From: an uncultured Ruminococcus sp.
GTDB lineage: Bacteria > Bacillota > Clostridia > Oscillospirales > Ruminococcaceae
NCBI GenBank assembly: GCA_902780505.1
Contig: CACZFN010000026.1
Span: 56,354-120,353, forward strand
Reading direction: 5' to 3'
Length of the DNA stretch: 64,000 nucleotides
Positions 26,124-34,206 of the stretch are shown in pieces (the stretch's first letter is position 1; each line of letters begins with the position of its first letter). The position numbers were made by a program, and so were the translations under genes. Under the pieces are notes generated by a model that ran no database searches, was not told the DNA's origin, and was given only the letters and a program-made list of their open reading frames with translations.

Positions 26124-26375
26124 CCCGCGCTTATGGACGGCGTGTATAAAGAAGCTTATGTATTTTATCGGGGGAAACCTTTCTGAAGAAAGGTTCTCCC
26201 CCGAACCCCCTTCCAAAGACTTCTAATTTATTTACCCCTAAAGGGCATATGCCCTTTAGGGGTAAATAGGTCAAAAGTTTTAGGAAAGGGGCCTGGGGGA
26301 GAACCCTTTTTCAAAAGGGTTTCCCCCAGTAGAACACGTAAGCTTTTTTATATACACGCCGTCCATAAGTGCGGG
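26124..26375. repeat. 252-bp palindromic MITE-like element
   Basis: The outer 25 bp (26124-26148 and 26351-26375) are inverted repeats with one mismatch, core TTATGGACGGCGTGTATA. Inward, AAGCTTATG/CGTAAGCTT and CGGGGGAAACC/GGGTTTCCCCC continue the pairing. Each arm carries a hairpin (AACCTTTCTGAAGAAAGGTT; AACCCTTTTTCAAAAGGGTT). The centre is a perfect 40-bp palindrome at 26229-26268 built on CCCCTAAAGGGCATATG. There is no coding capacity. It separates the nadA promoter from the L,D-transpeptidase gene's 3' end and may act as a bidirectional terminator. Confidence 0.75.
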
Positions 26376-26387
26376 AATTGTTTTATT

Positions 26388-28256
26388 TTAGTCAGACCAG
26401 TAAGCTACTACAGGGGTATTAAGCGGAACGTTTTCGTAAACGTACTTAGCAGATTCTAAAGAAACATTAATACAGCCATGTGAGCCGTTCCACTTGTAAA
26501 GTTCCCCGCCGAAATAAGGCTGCCACGTAGCATCGTGTATGCCGATACCCGATGTAGAGATATTATTCCAGTATGACACAAAAGCATTAGACCATTTTGA
26601 GCCATCAGGGTTTTCGCCTTCCAAGTTTTTATTTCTTTCCTTATACCAAAGCTTATATACTCCCTCAGGCGTATTTCTATACTTATTTGGCAAACCCGTT
26701 ACAACGTCACATTGCCAGATCATCTTGCCTTTTTCGTAATACCACATATGCTGTGCAGAAAGGTCAAGCTCTAAGTATGTGTCACCTATATCATCATCAG
26801 CCGTCCAGCAGTCGCGGTTGCCTTCATAGACAAGTGCACCGCTTGGATCGGTATAGAAGATAGCATCTTCGGTATCACTCTTACCTGCAAGTATCATATC
26901 CTCGACAAGTTCAGCCATTTTATCGTCGTCGATCCACCAGCCGTAGAGGCTTTCGTCAGGATCAACTGTAATAGTACCGCGGTTTGTGGACTTGAACTTT
27001 CTTGGTGTTGCATAGGTGTTGTATTTTTCGGCAAGTTCTGCCACATAGTTTACTACTTTATCGTGGTCGACCGTATAGCTTCCGTCTTCTTTGAAATCAA
27101 GCCAGTCATAGAAGCGAGAGCCTTTAAGGGTAGCCTGTTCGTATACAAAATCAAATTTAAGTTCAGTATTGACTATAGCGTTAAGAGAGTCACATTTTTC
27201 CTGCAGGTCTTTGGCAAGGATAGAAGGCTTTTCGTAAACGTCAAGGTCGGCAATACTTATCTGATAGTTGCCGTTTGATACCTCACTGCCGATATAGCTA
27301 TACACCTGGTCAAGCTTATTCTCGTCTATCGAATCGCCCACGACTTCCTTTACTACGGTGAAGGTCTTATCGTCGTTTTCTTCGATATATGCGTTTTTGC
27401 TTTCTACTACATTCTGCCCCTGTATAACCTTACGCTTTATAACTGCGTTAAGCTTTGTATCGTTGAAGGTCGAATCGGGATCAAATTCATAGCTTGTGGG
27501 GTTTAAAAGTGCCTTGAACCACAGTGTATGGTCCTGCTTATCATATATCTTTTCGACAGCGGCACTTAAATTATTGGTAAGGTCAAGCTCATGCAGGTCG
27601 ATAGTCACGACAGAACCGTCACGCTTGGTTATTTCTATCTTATCCTTGAAGGAAGTCTGTGCTTCAAGCTTTTTGACGGCTTCCTCTTTAGTTGAACCGC
27701 CCACATCAACGCCGTTTATCTTTGTGCCGGAAAGGAAAACATCTTTATATGCGTTCTTGCCGTATGCATAGATACCGCCGACACCTGCCACTATCACAAC
27801 AGCCATTACACCGCAGATGATATCGATAGCGTGGGACTTTTTCTTTTTCTTCTTCTTTTTATTCTTAGCGGAGGCAGACGTAGCTTTCACCTGTCTTTCC
27901 TTTTTTTTAGGTTGTTCATATTCGTCATCTTCATCATAAGCCGATGCTTTAACAGGTTTTTTAACACTTTCAGCGCTCTTTTGAGGGGCACTTTTAGCAG
28001 TTGCTTGTGCATTGGCTTTATTATTTTCTATACTGTTATTTATATCAGCATCTGTTTCGTCGTCATCTTCAAAGCTGAGTGCCATGTTTTTAGCTATTTC
28101 CCTTGCAAGTTCCTCTTTTGATTTCGCTTTAGCCTGCGAGGGCTGTTCCGAAACGGGGCTTGCAGGCTTTTCACTGCCTTCAGGCTTTCCAAAGAATATA
28201 TCGTTTTCTTCAGGTAACTGTGCCATTTTTACATATGCCCGCAGGTAAACGGACAT
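26388..28256 (-). CDS. L,D-transpeptidase (YkuD) with peptidoglycan-binding-like domain, membrane anchored
   Basis: 622-aa cell-wall cross-linking enzyme. Residues 1-145 are a disordered, Lys/Glu/Ala-rich cytoplasmic part ending in a poly-Lys run, then one membrane segment (about 147-168). Outside lie a region with VGGSTKEEAVKKLEAQ like the PG_4 domain and the C-terminal YkuD domain (from about 490) with the catalytic motif SHGCINVS, whose Cys attacks the tetrapeptide, plus GIHDATW. AGGAGG is only 2 nt before the ATG at 28256, so translation may instead begin at the ATG at 28226 (MAQLPEEN). The long charged cytoplasmic tail is unusual. Confidence 0.88.
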   Translation of the reverse strand: MSVYLRAYVKMAQLPEENDIFFGKPEGSEKPASPVSEQPSQAKAKSKEELAREIAKNMALSFEDDDETDADINNSIENNKANAQATAKSAPQKSAESVKKPVKASAYDEDDEYEQPKKKERQVKATSASAKNKKKKKKKKSHAIDIICGVMAVVIVAGVGGIYAYGKNAYKDVFLSGTKINGVDVGGSTKEEAVKKLEAQTSFKDKIEITKRDGSVVTIDLHELDLTNNLSAAVEKIYDKQDHTLWFKALLNPTSYEFDPDSTFNDTKLNAVIKRKVIQGQNVVESKNAYIEENDDKTFTVVKEVVGDSIDENKLDQVYSYIGSEVSNGNYQISIADLDVYEKPSILAKDLQEKCDSLNAIVNTELKFDFVYEQATLKGSRFYDWLDFKEDGSYTVDHDKVVNYVAELAEKYNTYATPRKFKSTNRGTITVDPDESLYGWWIDDDKMAELVEDMILAGKSDTEDAIFYTDPSGALVYEGNRDCWTADDDIGDTYLELDLSAQHMWYYEKGKMIWQCDVVTGLPNKYRNTPEGVYKLWYKERNKNLEGENPDGSKWSNAFVSYWNNISTSGIGIHDATWQPYFGGELYKWNGSHGCINVSLESAKYVYENVPLNTPVVAYWSD

Positions 28257-28321
28257 ATCCTCCTTTCCTCGTCAAAAACGCCTATGTACAAAAATCTACA
28301 CACAAATCTATCATAACTTAT

Positions 28322-28350
28322 ATTATATCACAAAGGCTTACAAATTGCAA
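28322..28350 (-). promoter_or_regulatory. Promoter of the L,D-transpeptidase gene
   Basis: On the minus strand: -35 TTGCAA (28350-28345), 17-bp spacer, perfect -10 TATAAT (28327-28322). Confidence 0.7.
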
Positions 28351-28401
28351 TAAAAATATTATACAATTATCTCTCTCCAAAAGCAGACTAACATAGTCAA
28401 T

Positions 28402-29418
28402 TTAATGCATAAGTTCGAGTATACCGCTGTTTTTGAAAGTAATAGACACTTCGGTATATTCCCCCTGCTGTGAAGTAAGTGTGACAGTGTGCCCGAGTTT
28501 ATCGCAGAGCCTTTTTACAATGTATAGCCCCATACCGGTACTGTTTGCGCCGTTCCTGCCGTTTGAGCCTGTGAAGGACTTTTCAAACACCCGTTCACAT
28601 TCGGCGGAGTTTACCCCTATACCGTTATCCCGAAAGCAAAGGGTGACACCGTTTTGTGTCTGCAAGGCGTTTATGTTTATTTCGGGGTTACGGTCTTTAT
28701 CCCTGTACTTTATACTGTTATCAATAAGCTGTGTAATGATAAATTCAAGCCACTTGATATCGGTGAGCACGTTTTTTTCAAGCCCCGATGTATTTACCGA
28801 TATACCGCTCAGCTGAATTTCCTCACGTGATCTTACTACAGCTTCACGCACAGCCTGTTTTAATGATATCTCCTTTATCATATAGTCCTTTTCGGCGTTT
28901 TCACTCCTTGCATAGTAGAGCACGTTTTCGATATACGAATCCACCCTTTTTATCTGCCCCGAGTAGCGTGAGCCGTTTTCGGTATCGTTATGTGCAATAA
29001 GCGAGAGCGCCGCCACGGGAAGTTTTACCTCGTGCACCCAGAGCTCTATATATTCCCTGAAATCCTCTGCCTGCCGCCTGTAGTGAGAAACATTTTCGCA
29101 CATTGATTTATTTGTGCGGTAAAGGATATCATAGAAAAGTCTGCCTTCTGAAAAAGCGGGCTGTTCGAGCATTTCGCAAAGCAGGTATTTTTTGTCGAGC
29201 CTGTCGCAGTCGGCAGCCATTTTATCATAGAAGCTTTTTTTGCGCATATATTCATACACAAGCCTTATAGTATTGCAAAGCGAGATGACAGTCACGATAA
29301 ACACAGTCTGCTCGGTCGATGACCTGTATGCTGTCATAAAAAGCACTGTCAGGAGTATTTCGGCGCAAAACAGAAGAAAAAAGCCTGACTTGTCCTTTAA
29401 AAATGCGGAAACTTTCAT
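28402..29418 (-). CDS. BceS-like intramembrane-sensing histidine kinase
   Basis: 338-aa kinase with two N-terminal membrane segments (about 13-30 and 37-55) joined by only a few outside residues, the hallmark of intramembrane-sensing BceS-type kinases that read their state from a Bce transporter. The phospho-acceptor His129 is in WVHEVKLPVAAL. The ATP-binding domain shows QLIDNSIKYRD (N box), FRDNGIGV (G1) and STGMGLYIVKRL (G2). The ATG overlaps the regulator stop by 4 bp. No transporter is next to it; the only Bce-type transporter seen is at 16.3-19.1 kb. Confidence 0.9.
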   Translation of the reverse strand: MKVSAFLKDKSGFFLLFCAEILLTVLFMTAYRSSTEQTVFIVTVISLCNTIRLVYEYMRKKSFYDKMAADCDRLDKKYLLCEMLEQPAFSEGRLFYDILYRTNKSMCENVSHYRRQAEDFREYIELWVHEVKLPVAALSLIAHNDTENGSRYSGQIKRVDSYIENVLYYARSENAEKDYMIKEISLKQAVREAVVRSREEIQLSGISVNTSGLEKNVLTDIKWLEFIITQLIDNSIKYRDKDRNPEININALQTQNGVTLCFRDNGIGVNSAECERVFEKSFTGSNGRNGANSTGMGLYIVKRLCDKLGHTVTLTSQQGEYTEVSITFKNSGILELMH

Positions 29419-30092
29419 GTGCCTGCCCCCGATACAAGAATATAGCCCTGTTTTTTACGTGTTTCGATACAATCCCCAAGCCCGAGTGACGAAAGCTTTG
29501 CGCGCAGTCTGCTGATATTGACGGTAAGTGCATTATCGTTGATAAATTCATCATTATCCCACAGGACAGTCATTATCTCGTCACGGGTGACTATCCTGCC
29601 TTCGTTATCAAGCAGCAGGCGGAAGATCATCATTTCGTTTTTGGTCAGAATAACTTCCTTGCCGTTTCCTGATATCGAGCCGCTTGCAGGGTTTACCGAA
29701 AGCCCCATAAAGGTTTTTTCCTGCGGTGTGCCCTCAGAGCGTTTAAGCACTGCCGAGATGCGCAGAAGGAGTATAGTCGGGTTATAGGGCTTTGTTATAT
29801 AATCATCAGCACCATAGGACATTGATATCACTTCATCAAGTTCATTCTGGCGGCTTGTCACCATTATCACGGGCTTACCTGAAAATGAACGCAGGTCTTT
29901 CAACAGCTGTTCGCCGTTTATATATGGCAGGTTTATATCAAGCAGAAAAAGGTCAGCGGCAGAGTTTTTCAAAACCTGTGATGCGTGTTCAAAGTCTGTC
30001 AGACACTCGGTCAGGTAGCCTGCATTTCTGAGCAGGGCTTCAAGTTCGTGTCTTATTGTTGTATCGTCTTCGGCAATAAATATTTTCTTCAT
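29415..30092 (-). CDS. OmpR/BceR-type response regulator
   Basis: 225-aa regulator. The receiver domain (1-118) has the acidic pair EDD near 8-10, the phospho-acceptor Asp52 in LFLLDINLP and the conserved Lys in ITKPYNP. The C-terminal winged helix (about 128-222) shows LTKNEMMIFRLLLDNEGRIV and VNISRLRAKL. AAGGAG precedes the start. It should bind inverted repeats of the TNACA-N4-TGTAA type; such a box lies upstream of the Bce transporter at 16154. The gap above it is the hairpin island at 30.1-30.9 kb. Confidence 0.92.
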   Translation of the reverse strand: MKKIFIAEDDTTIRHELEALLRNAGYLTECLTDFEHASQVLKNSAADLFLLDINLPYINGEQLLKDLRSFSGKPVIMVTSRQNELDEVISMSYGADDYITKPYNPTILLLRISAVLKRSEGTPQEKTFMGLSVNPASGSISGNGKEVILTKNEMMIFRLLLDNEGRIVTRDEIMTVLWDNDEFINDNALTVNISRLRAKLSSLGLGDCIETRKKQGYILVSGAGT

Positions 30093-30109
30093 GATGTCAC
30101 TCCTTATCT

Positions 30110-30900
30110 TAAATGGGGGGCACGCCCCCCAAGCCCCCCCTGCGCGCAGAGTTTTACGGTTTTGCGAAGCTCTCTCCCCCTCCCCTCGGGGAGGGGGCAG
30201 GGGCGCGTCAAGTCGGCGCAGCCGACAAAACTATTCACTATTCATTATTCACTATTCACTAAATCATATCAGCAACAGCCGACAGCAAATGCGGACGGTC
30301 ATACCCCCCACTGGTGCAAAAACTCGCCTCCCCTGAAAGGGGCGGTTTTCCCTCAAATGCGGACTCTTGCCTCCCCTGAAAGGGGAGGTGCCCCGAAGGG
30401 GCGGAGGGGTTTCCTCCCCTGAACTTAGAATCTTCGATTCATGGGAGGTGCCACGCAAAGGTGGAACCTTGCCTCCCCTGAAAGGGGAGGGGGACCGCCG
30501 CCGAAGGCGGTGGTGGAGGGGTTCATCGCACCTAACGGTGCGAACCGTTCCAAAAAACATTCGCTGCGCTCACTGTTTTGGAACGGGGGCGGCGAAATCA
30601 ATCCGTTCCCTGACTTTTATGGCAATCGTAGGCTTGCGCTTCGGGATAACTCTATTTCGCCGCCTTGTCGGGCTTCGCCCGATTGGGGCGCTGCCCCAAA
30701 CCCTGCAAGGGCGCTGCCCTTGACCTGCTGGGGCTCTGCCCCCGTCCCCGTTGGGGCGCTGCCCCAAACCCCGCAAGCCCTTTTTTGAGGAAAAAGGGCT
30801 TGATCCCAAAAACCTTTTTGATTTTTGGGTTGTATCGCAGAGTTTTACGGTTTCTCGAAGTAAAGCCCCTCGCCTGCGCCGTAATGCTTTTGCAGGCATT
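30110..30900. repeat. Gene-free, hairpin-dense GC-rich island
   Basis: About 800 bp without a credible gene. The 25-bp sequence starting CGCAGAGTTTTACGGTTT occurs at 30145-30169 and, in direct orientation with two mismatches, at 30836-30860, framing the island. Between lie CCTCCCCTGAAAGGGG hairpins (30327, 30370, 30472), a GGGGGGCACGCCCCCC stem (30115-30130), a TTCACTATTC tandem stretch (about 30233-30260), a duplicated TTGGGGCGCTGCCCCAAACC (30683 and 30751) and AAGCCC/GGGCTT stems near 30775-30801. Open frames exist on both strands but only because the sequence is repetitive and stop-poor. Confidence 0.7.
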
Positions 30901-30973
30901 AATATTATATCATTTGGCAATATTGTTGTCAAGAAAAAAGCAGAGTGCTTTGTGTGCACTCTGCCTTTGGTTT

Positions 30974-31234
30974 CTATTTTATATCTATAGTGTCTTTCGG
31001 CTGCTGTGGCTGCTGCTCGGTGGGGGAACTGTTTTTATAAAGCTCACGCTTTTCGGGAAGTATTATCGCCGCTGCTATATACACAAGCACGCCGCTGCCG
31101 CACGCACACGCAAAAAGTACCATAAGTATCCTTACTATACTTACATCCATATTAAGGTATTCCGCAAGCCCTGCGCATACGCCGCATATCATTTTGTTTT
31201 CTTCTGTTTTGTAAAGCTTTTTCTGTTCGTTCAT
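30974..31234 (-). CDS. PspC domain protein
   Basis: 86-aa membrane protein. The PspC pattern is clear: KLYKTEENKMICGVCAGLAE, YLNMDVSIVRI, then a hydrophobic segment (about 32-60) rich in Cys/Gly/Ala and ending in ILPE. The tail is Gln/Pro-rich. PspC proteins take part in phage-shock/envelope stress responses. AGGAGAG is 6 nt before the ATG at 31234, so the longer frame is not used. It is the last gene of a PadR-DUF1700-DUF4097-PspC operon. Confidence 0.88.
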   Translation of the reverse strand: MNEQKKLYKTEENKMICGVCAGLAEYLNMDVSIVRILMVLFACACGSGVLVYIAAAIILPEKRELYKNSSPTEQQPQQPKDTIDIK

Positions 31235-31250
31235 TGCTATCTCTCCTTTA

Positions 31251-32123
31251 TTATTCAAAGTATATATCACAGTCGCCAAGACCGCTGCTTATTTTAAGGT
31301 CATAATTCCTGTCGCCTGATCCCGAACCGCTGCCGTGTATCTCTGCGTCGTCTTCGTCTATATCGTAATCACTCCTTGCGCCTTGTATGTGCATTGTGAC
31401 GTTTCCTACGCCGCAGCTTATCTTTGTATCATTTGTCTTGCCGGACAGGTCAACATTGCCTACCCCTGCCGAAAGGTTGAAATCGCCGAGGTCAAGGTCT
31501 GTGCCCCTTATATTGCCTGCACCCGCAGATATCTTTGTGGTCTTGCCCGAAATATCTGTCAGGGTGACATTGCCTACCCCTGCCGAAAGCTTTATCTCGT
31601 CGCCGTCAGCGCCTGAAATGTCAACATTGCCGACACCTGCATTGATTTTTATATTGTTATATTCCTTATCGGGGAGTGTGATCGTGACCTTGCTTTCATC
31701 AGCTTTGTCATTTATAATATCTGCAAAATCGGACAGTGAATGGATATCCGCAAGTCTTTCAAAGTTTAAGTCAAACATATGGATATTGATCTTGCCGATG
31801 TTTATTACTGAGCTGTCGTTAAGGCGATAGCTGAAATCATTGCCGTCGACTTCGGCTCTGGTAAGGTCTTTAAAAACGCCCTTGCTGTCAACTGTTATTT
31901 TTTCGGCGGAGCCGGAAAATACTATCGAATAGTTGCTCACCCCGAGGTCAAGCGTGATATTCTCAACCCCGCCTGCATCATATTCTTCAAATGAATCAAT
32001 ACGCTCACGCTTTGTGTTATACTGTGACATATCGGTATTTCGCATTGCTATAAAGCCGATAATAAATACCAATATCCCGAGTATGATAAGGGTAAGCCCT
32101 GTGAAAAGTCTTCTCTTTGTCAT
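31251..32123 (-). CDS. DUF4097 family membrane-anchored beta-repeat protein
   Basis: 290 aa: a short cytoplasmic start, one membrane segment (about 5-28), then an extracytoplasmic domain of the DUF4097 type. The C-terminal half has six repeats of about 18-22 residues: INAGVGNVDISG, LSAGVGNVTLTD, ISAGAGNIRGTD, LSAGVGNVDLSG, ISCGVGNVTMHI and ISSGLGDCDIYF. These should stack as a right-handed beta helix. The start at 32123 has AAGGGGG 8 nt upstream; the ATG at 32129 is too close to it. Relatives occur in LiaF/PadR envelope-stress operons, as here. Confidence 0.85.
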   Translation of the reverse strand: MTKRRLFTGLTLIILGILVFIIGFIAMRNTDMSQYNTKRERIDSFEEYDAGGVENITLDLGVSNYSIVFSGSAEKITVDSKGVFKDLTRAEVDGNDFSYRLNDSSVINIGKINIHMFDLNFERLADIHSLSDFADIINDKADESKVTITLPDKEYNNIKINAGVGNVDISGADGDEIKLSAGVGNVTLTDISGKTTKISAGAGNIRGTDLDLGDFNLSAGVGNVDLSGKTNDTKISCGVGNVTMHIQGARSDYDIDEDDAEIHGSGSGSGDRNYDLKISSGLGDCDIYFE

Positions 32124-32136
32124 TATCATTGCCCCC

Positions 32137-32772
32137 TTATGCGTTTTCTTTATTCAAAAACTTTTTAACTGTATATACGATCCAGTTTATAAAGCGTTTT
32201 AACAGACCGAATATCCATTTGCAAAGCGGAACGATAGTCAGCACTGCAATGCCGCACAGCACAAGCCCCGCACCCATTTCGCAAAGGCCTAACGGCGGGA
32301 CCGAGAACAGTCTTACTATACCCACAACGAGAAGTGCCATACCGCCGCATACAAGCACTGCAAACAGTGTTGCGATTATACCGATAAAGCCGCCGAGCAG
32401 TCCCAGTACCCCGCCTAACAGCCCGCCCCATACGGGCGAGGTGACGATTGCTATTATCACTATCAGCAGGATCTTTGTATTTTTATTCTCTATTGGTCCT
32501 GCATTTACAGGCGGCGGGGGAGTTGTGCCGTCTTTTCTTATTACGTCATCCATCATAAATTCGGGATCGCCGTCGGGGGATACACCGTTATCGACGAGGA
32601 TCTGCCTTGCGATATCTGCGGGGCTTCCGAGGTCGTCAAGTATCTTCTGTTCCTCTATCGGGCCTGCTTCATCAAAAAGTTCGTCATAGTATCTGAGCGC
32701 ATCTGCCCTGTCCTCCTCACTCAATGCCCCGAGGCGGGCTTCAAGATCGCGCATAAAGTCAATTCTGTTCAT
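32137..32772 (-). CDS. DUF1700 (HAAS) domain membrane protein
   Basis: 211 aa. The N-terminal HAAS region (MNRIDFMRDLEARLGALSEE through EEQKILDDLGSPADIARQIL) is the typical DUF1700 signature of proteins partnered with PadR regulators. Four hydrophobic segments follow between about 95 and 195, rich in Gly and Leu. GGAGGAAG lies before the ATG at 32772; the upstream extension overlaps the PadR gene and is not used. It is likely a membrane sensor or an inhibitor of the PadR protein, by family context. Confidence 0.87.
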   Translation of the reverse strand: MNRIDFMRDLEARLGALSEEDRADALRYYDELFDEAGPIEEQKILDDLGSPADIARQILVDNGVSPDGDPEFMMDDVIRKDGTTPPPPVNAGPIENKNTKILLIVIIAIVTSPVWGGLLGGVLGLLGGFIGIIATLFAVLVCGGMALLVVGIVRLFSVPPLGLCEMGAGLVLCGIAVLTIVPLCKWIFGLLKRFINWIVYTVKKFLNKENA

Positions 32773-32791
32773 ATCTTCTTCCTCCGATAAA

Positions 32792-33097
32792 TTACTGTTC
32801 AAGTATCTTATCAACCATTTCTTTGTGGTGCTTCCAGTCTGCGCGATATTCGTCAAGCGCCGTTATGCCCTTTGCAGTCACGCGGTAATATCTTCTGTTT
32901 CTTCCCATATATTCACGGTCATACGTTTCGAGCAGGCTGTTTTTCTGTAACCTCCTCAGAACGGGGTAGAGAGTCGATTCGCTGACATCTGCAACCTCCC
33001 GCAGGTTTCGGGTTATTTCGTAGCCGTAGGTATCCTCTTTCTCTACTATCGCAAGCACCATTGAATCAAGCAGTGCTGCACTTATCGGGAATCCCAT
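32792..33097 (-). CDS. PadR family transcriptional regulator
   Basis: 101-aa winged-helix regulator: LDSMVLAIVEKEDTYGYEI, the recognition part VSESTLYPVLRRLQKN, the wing YYRVTAKG and a short C-terminal dimer helix. AAAGGAGG lies upstream of the ATG. It heads the four-gene operon and is expected to repress it: a 14-bp perfect palindrome overlaps its own -10 element. Confidence 0.92.
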   Translation of the reverse strand: MGFPISAALLDSMVLAIVEKEDTYGYEITRNLREVADVSESTLYPVLRRLQKNSLLETYDREYMGRNRRYYRVTAKGITALDEYRADWKHHKEMVDKILEQ

Positions 33098-33143
33098 AGT
33101 CTATGACCTCCTTTACGATCAATATCCGTTTTGTCATTCCTCT

Positions 33144-33179
33144 GTATAATATTATACGACATATAATATTATTTGTCAA
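33144..33179 (-). promoter_or_regulatory. Promoter and operator-like palindrome of the padR operon
   Basis: On the minus strand: perfect -35 TTGACA (33179-33174), 17-bp spacer, perfect -10 TATAAT (33156-33151). GTATAATATTATAC (33144-33157) is a perfect palindrome covering the -10, and a second ATAATATTAT palindrome lies in the spacer. This arrangement suits autoregulation by PadR. Confidence 0.8.
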
Positions 33180-33340
33180 TACAATATTTGCACTTTTATA
33201 ATATTCGTTGATATACAACAACTGTGCATACATTTTCGGCACGCCTTTTATACATTTTACACAATATGAATAAAATGAAGAAAACTGTCAAGAATAATGC
33301 CAAAGACCTGTTTTACAGGAAATGAAAGGATAGATGAAAC

Positions 33341-34063
33341 ATGAAAAGACTTGACAGGATAACAAAGGTAATTGGTGCGAAGTGGCTTTACATCACTGCG
33401 GCGGCGAGCATGGCGGTAATGGCGGGTGCGGGGATAATAGCCTACAACAAGGCTTCCCACACGATAGGGGAAAGCTTTGAGCTGAACATTCCCGACACCT
33501 CTGTTACCGAGCAGGCGGATGCTAAGCAGGAAGGCATAAAAAAGCCTTCCGCCGACAATGACGAAAGTTCAGAAACAGATATTGTCCCCAAAGAGGAGGA
33601 CAGCGGTAAGCAAGAAGGCAAAGCAGACGAAAAGCTGAACGTTCAGCCGAACATCATGCCCGTAAACGGCAAGATAATAAACGCCTTCAGCGGCGGCGAG
33701 CTTGTAAAGAGCGACACACTCGGCGTATGGAAAACGCACGACGGCGTTGACATCAAGGCAGACAAGGGCACAGCAGTAAAGAGCATGAACCACGGCACTG
33801 TCACAAAGGTATGGGAGGACACACTCTGGGGCTACAGTGTTACGATAGACCACGGAAACGGCATAGTAGGGCATTACCACAGCCTTACAAGTGCCGTAGC
33901 GGTAGCCGAAGGCGACGAAGTGAATTCGGGTGATATTATAGGTTATGTCGGGGAAACGGCGGCTGTCGAGAGCACGCTTGGCGCACACCTGCACTTCGCC
34001 ATTAAGAAAAACGGCGAATGGATAGATCCTATAGGCTATATAAACCCGCTCGGCATAAAATAA
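33341..34063 (+). CDS. M23 family metallopeptidase, membrane anchored (SpoIIQ-like)
   Basis: 240 aa with an N-terminal membrane anchor (about 17-35), an acidic disordered linker (about 45-100) and a C-terminal LytM/M23 domain. Zinc-site residues are present: His/Asp in THDGVDIKA and HxH in GAHLHFAI, with GHYHSL between. The layout matches SpoIIQ, the forespore engulfment protein, but also other anchored endopeptidases. Since the metal ligands are intact, it may cut wall peptides. GAAAGGA precedes the start. I saw no convincing sigma-F promoter. Confidence 0.82.
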   Translation: MKRLDRITKVIGAKWLYITAAASMAVMAGAGIIAYNKASHTIGESFELNIPDTSVTEQADAKQEGIKKPSADNDESSETDIVPKEEDSGKQEGKADEKLNVQPNIMPVNGKIINAFSGGELVKSDTLGVWKTHDGVDIKADKGTAVKSMNHGTVTKVWEDTLWGYSVTIDHGNGIVGHYHSLTSAVAVAEGDEVNSGDIIGYVGETAAVESTLGAHLHFAIKKNGEWIDPIGYINPLGIK

Positions 34064-34072
34064 TAAGCAGAA

Positions 34073-34100
34073 AGCAGGTATCGGAGGATACCTGCTTTTT
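34073..34100 (+). terminator. Terminator after the M23 peptidase gene
   Basis: A perfect 10-bp stem, AGCAGGTATC-GGAG-GATACCTGCT, followed by TTTT. Confidence 0.9.
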
Positions 34101-34103
34101 CAA

Positions 34104-34202
34104 TGCACAATTATTGTGTCGGCTGCGCCGGATTTTGCCTGTTCGGGCAGGCGCGCAGCCGTTTTTTAAACAAGTGTGAAAAGCGCACACATCAATTATG
34201 CA
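34104..34202. repeat. MITE-like 99-bp element with 16-bp imperfect terminal inverted repeats
   Basis: TGCACAATTATTGTGT at the left and ACACATCAATTATGCA at the right are inverted repeats (14 of 16). Inside, GGCTGCGC pairs with GCGCAGCC around a GCCTG/CAGGC stem. The right half matches, inverted, the sequence at 6891-6940 with about 80 percent identity by eye, so this is a dispersed family. Confidence 0.65.
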
Positions 34203-34206
34203 CGGA

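Noticed and set aside
26124-26375. Insertion sequence with transposase
   Set aside because: No open frame of transposase size; only a non-autonomous element is supported.
30327-30490. CRISPR-like spacing of CCTCCCCTGAAAGGGG repeats
   Set aside because: Repeats are hairpins of unequal spacing (43 and 102 bp) with no uniform spacers, and there are no cas genes.
30264-31297. Several open frames on both strands across the GC island (up to about 210 codons)
   Set aside because: They arise from stop-poor repetitive sequence, overlap each other on both strands and have no start signals; one also overlaps the real PspC gene.
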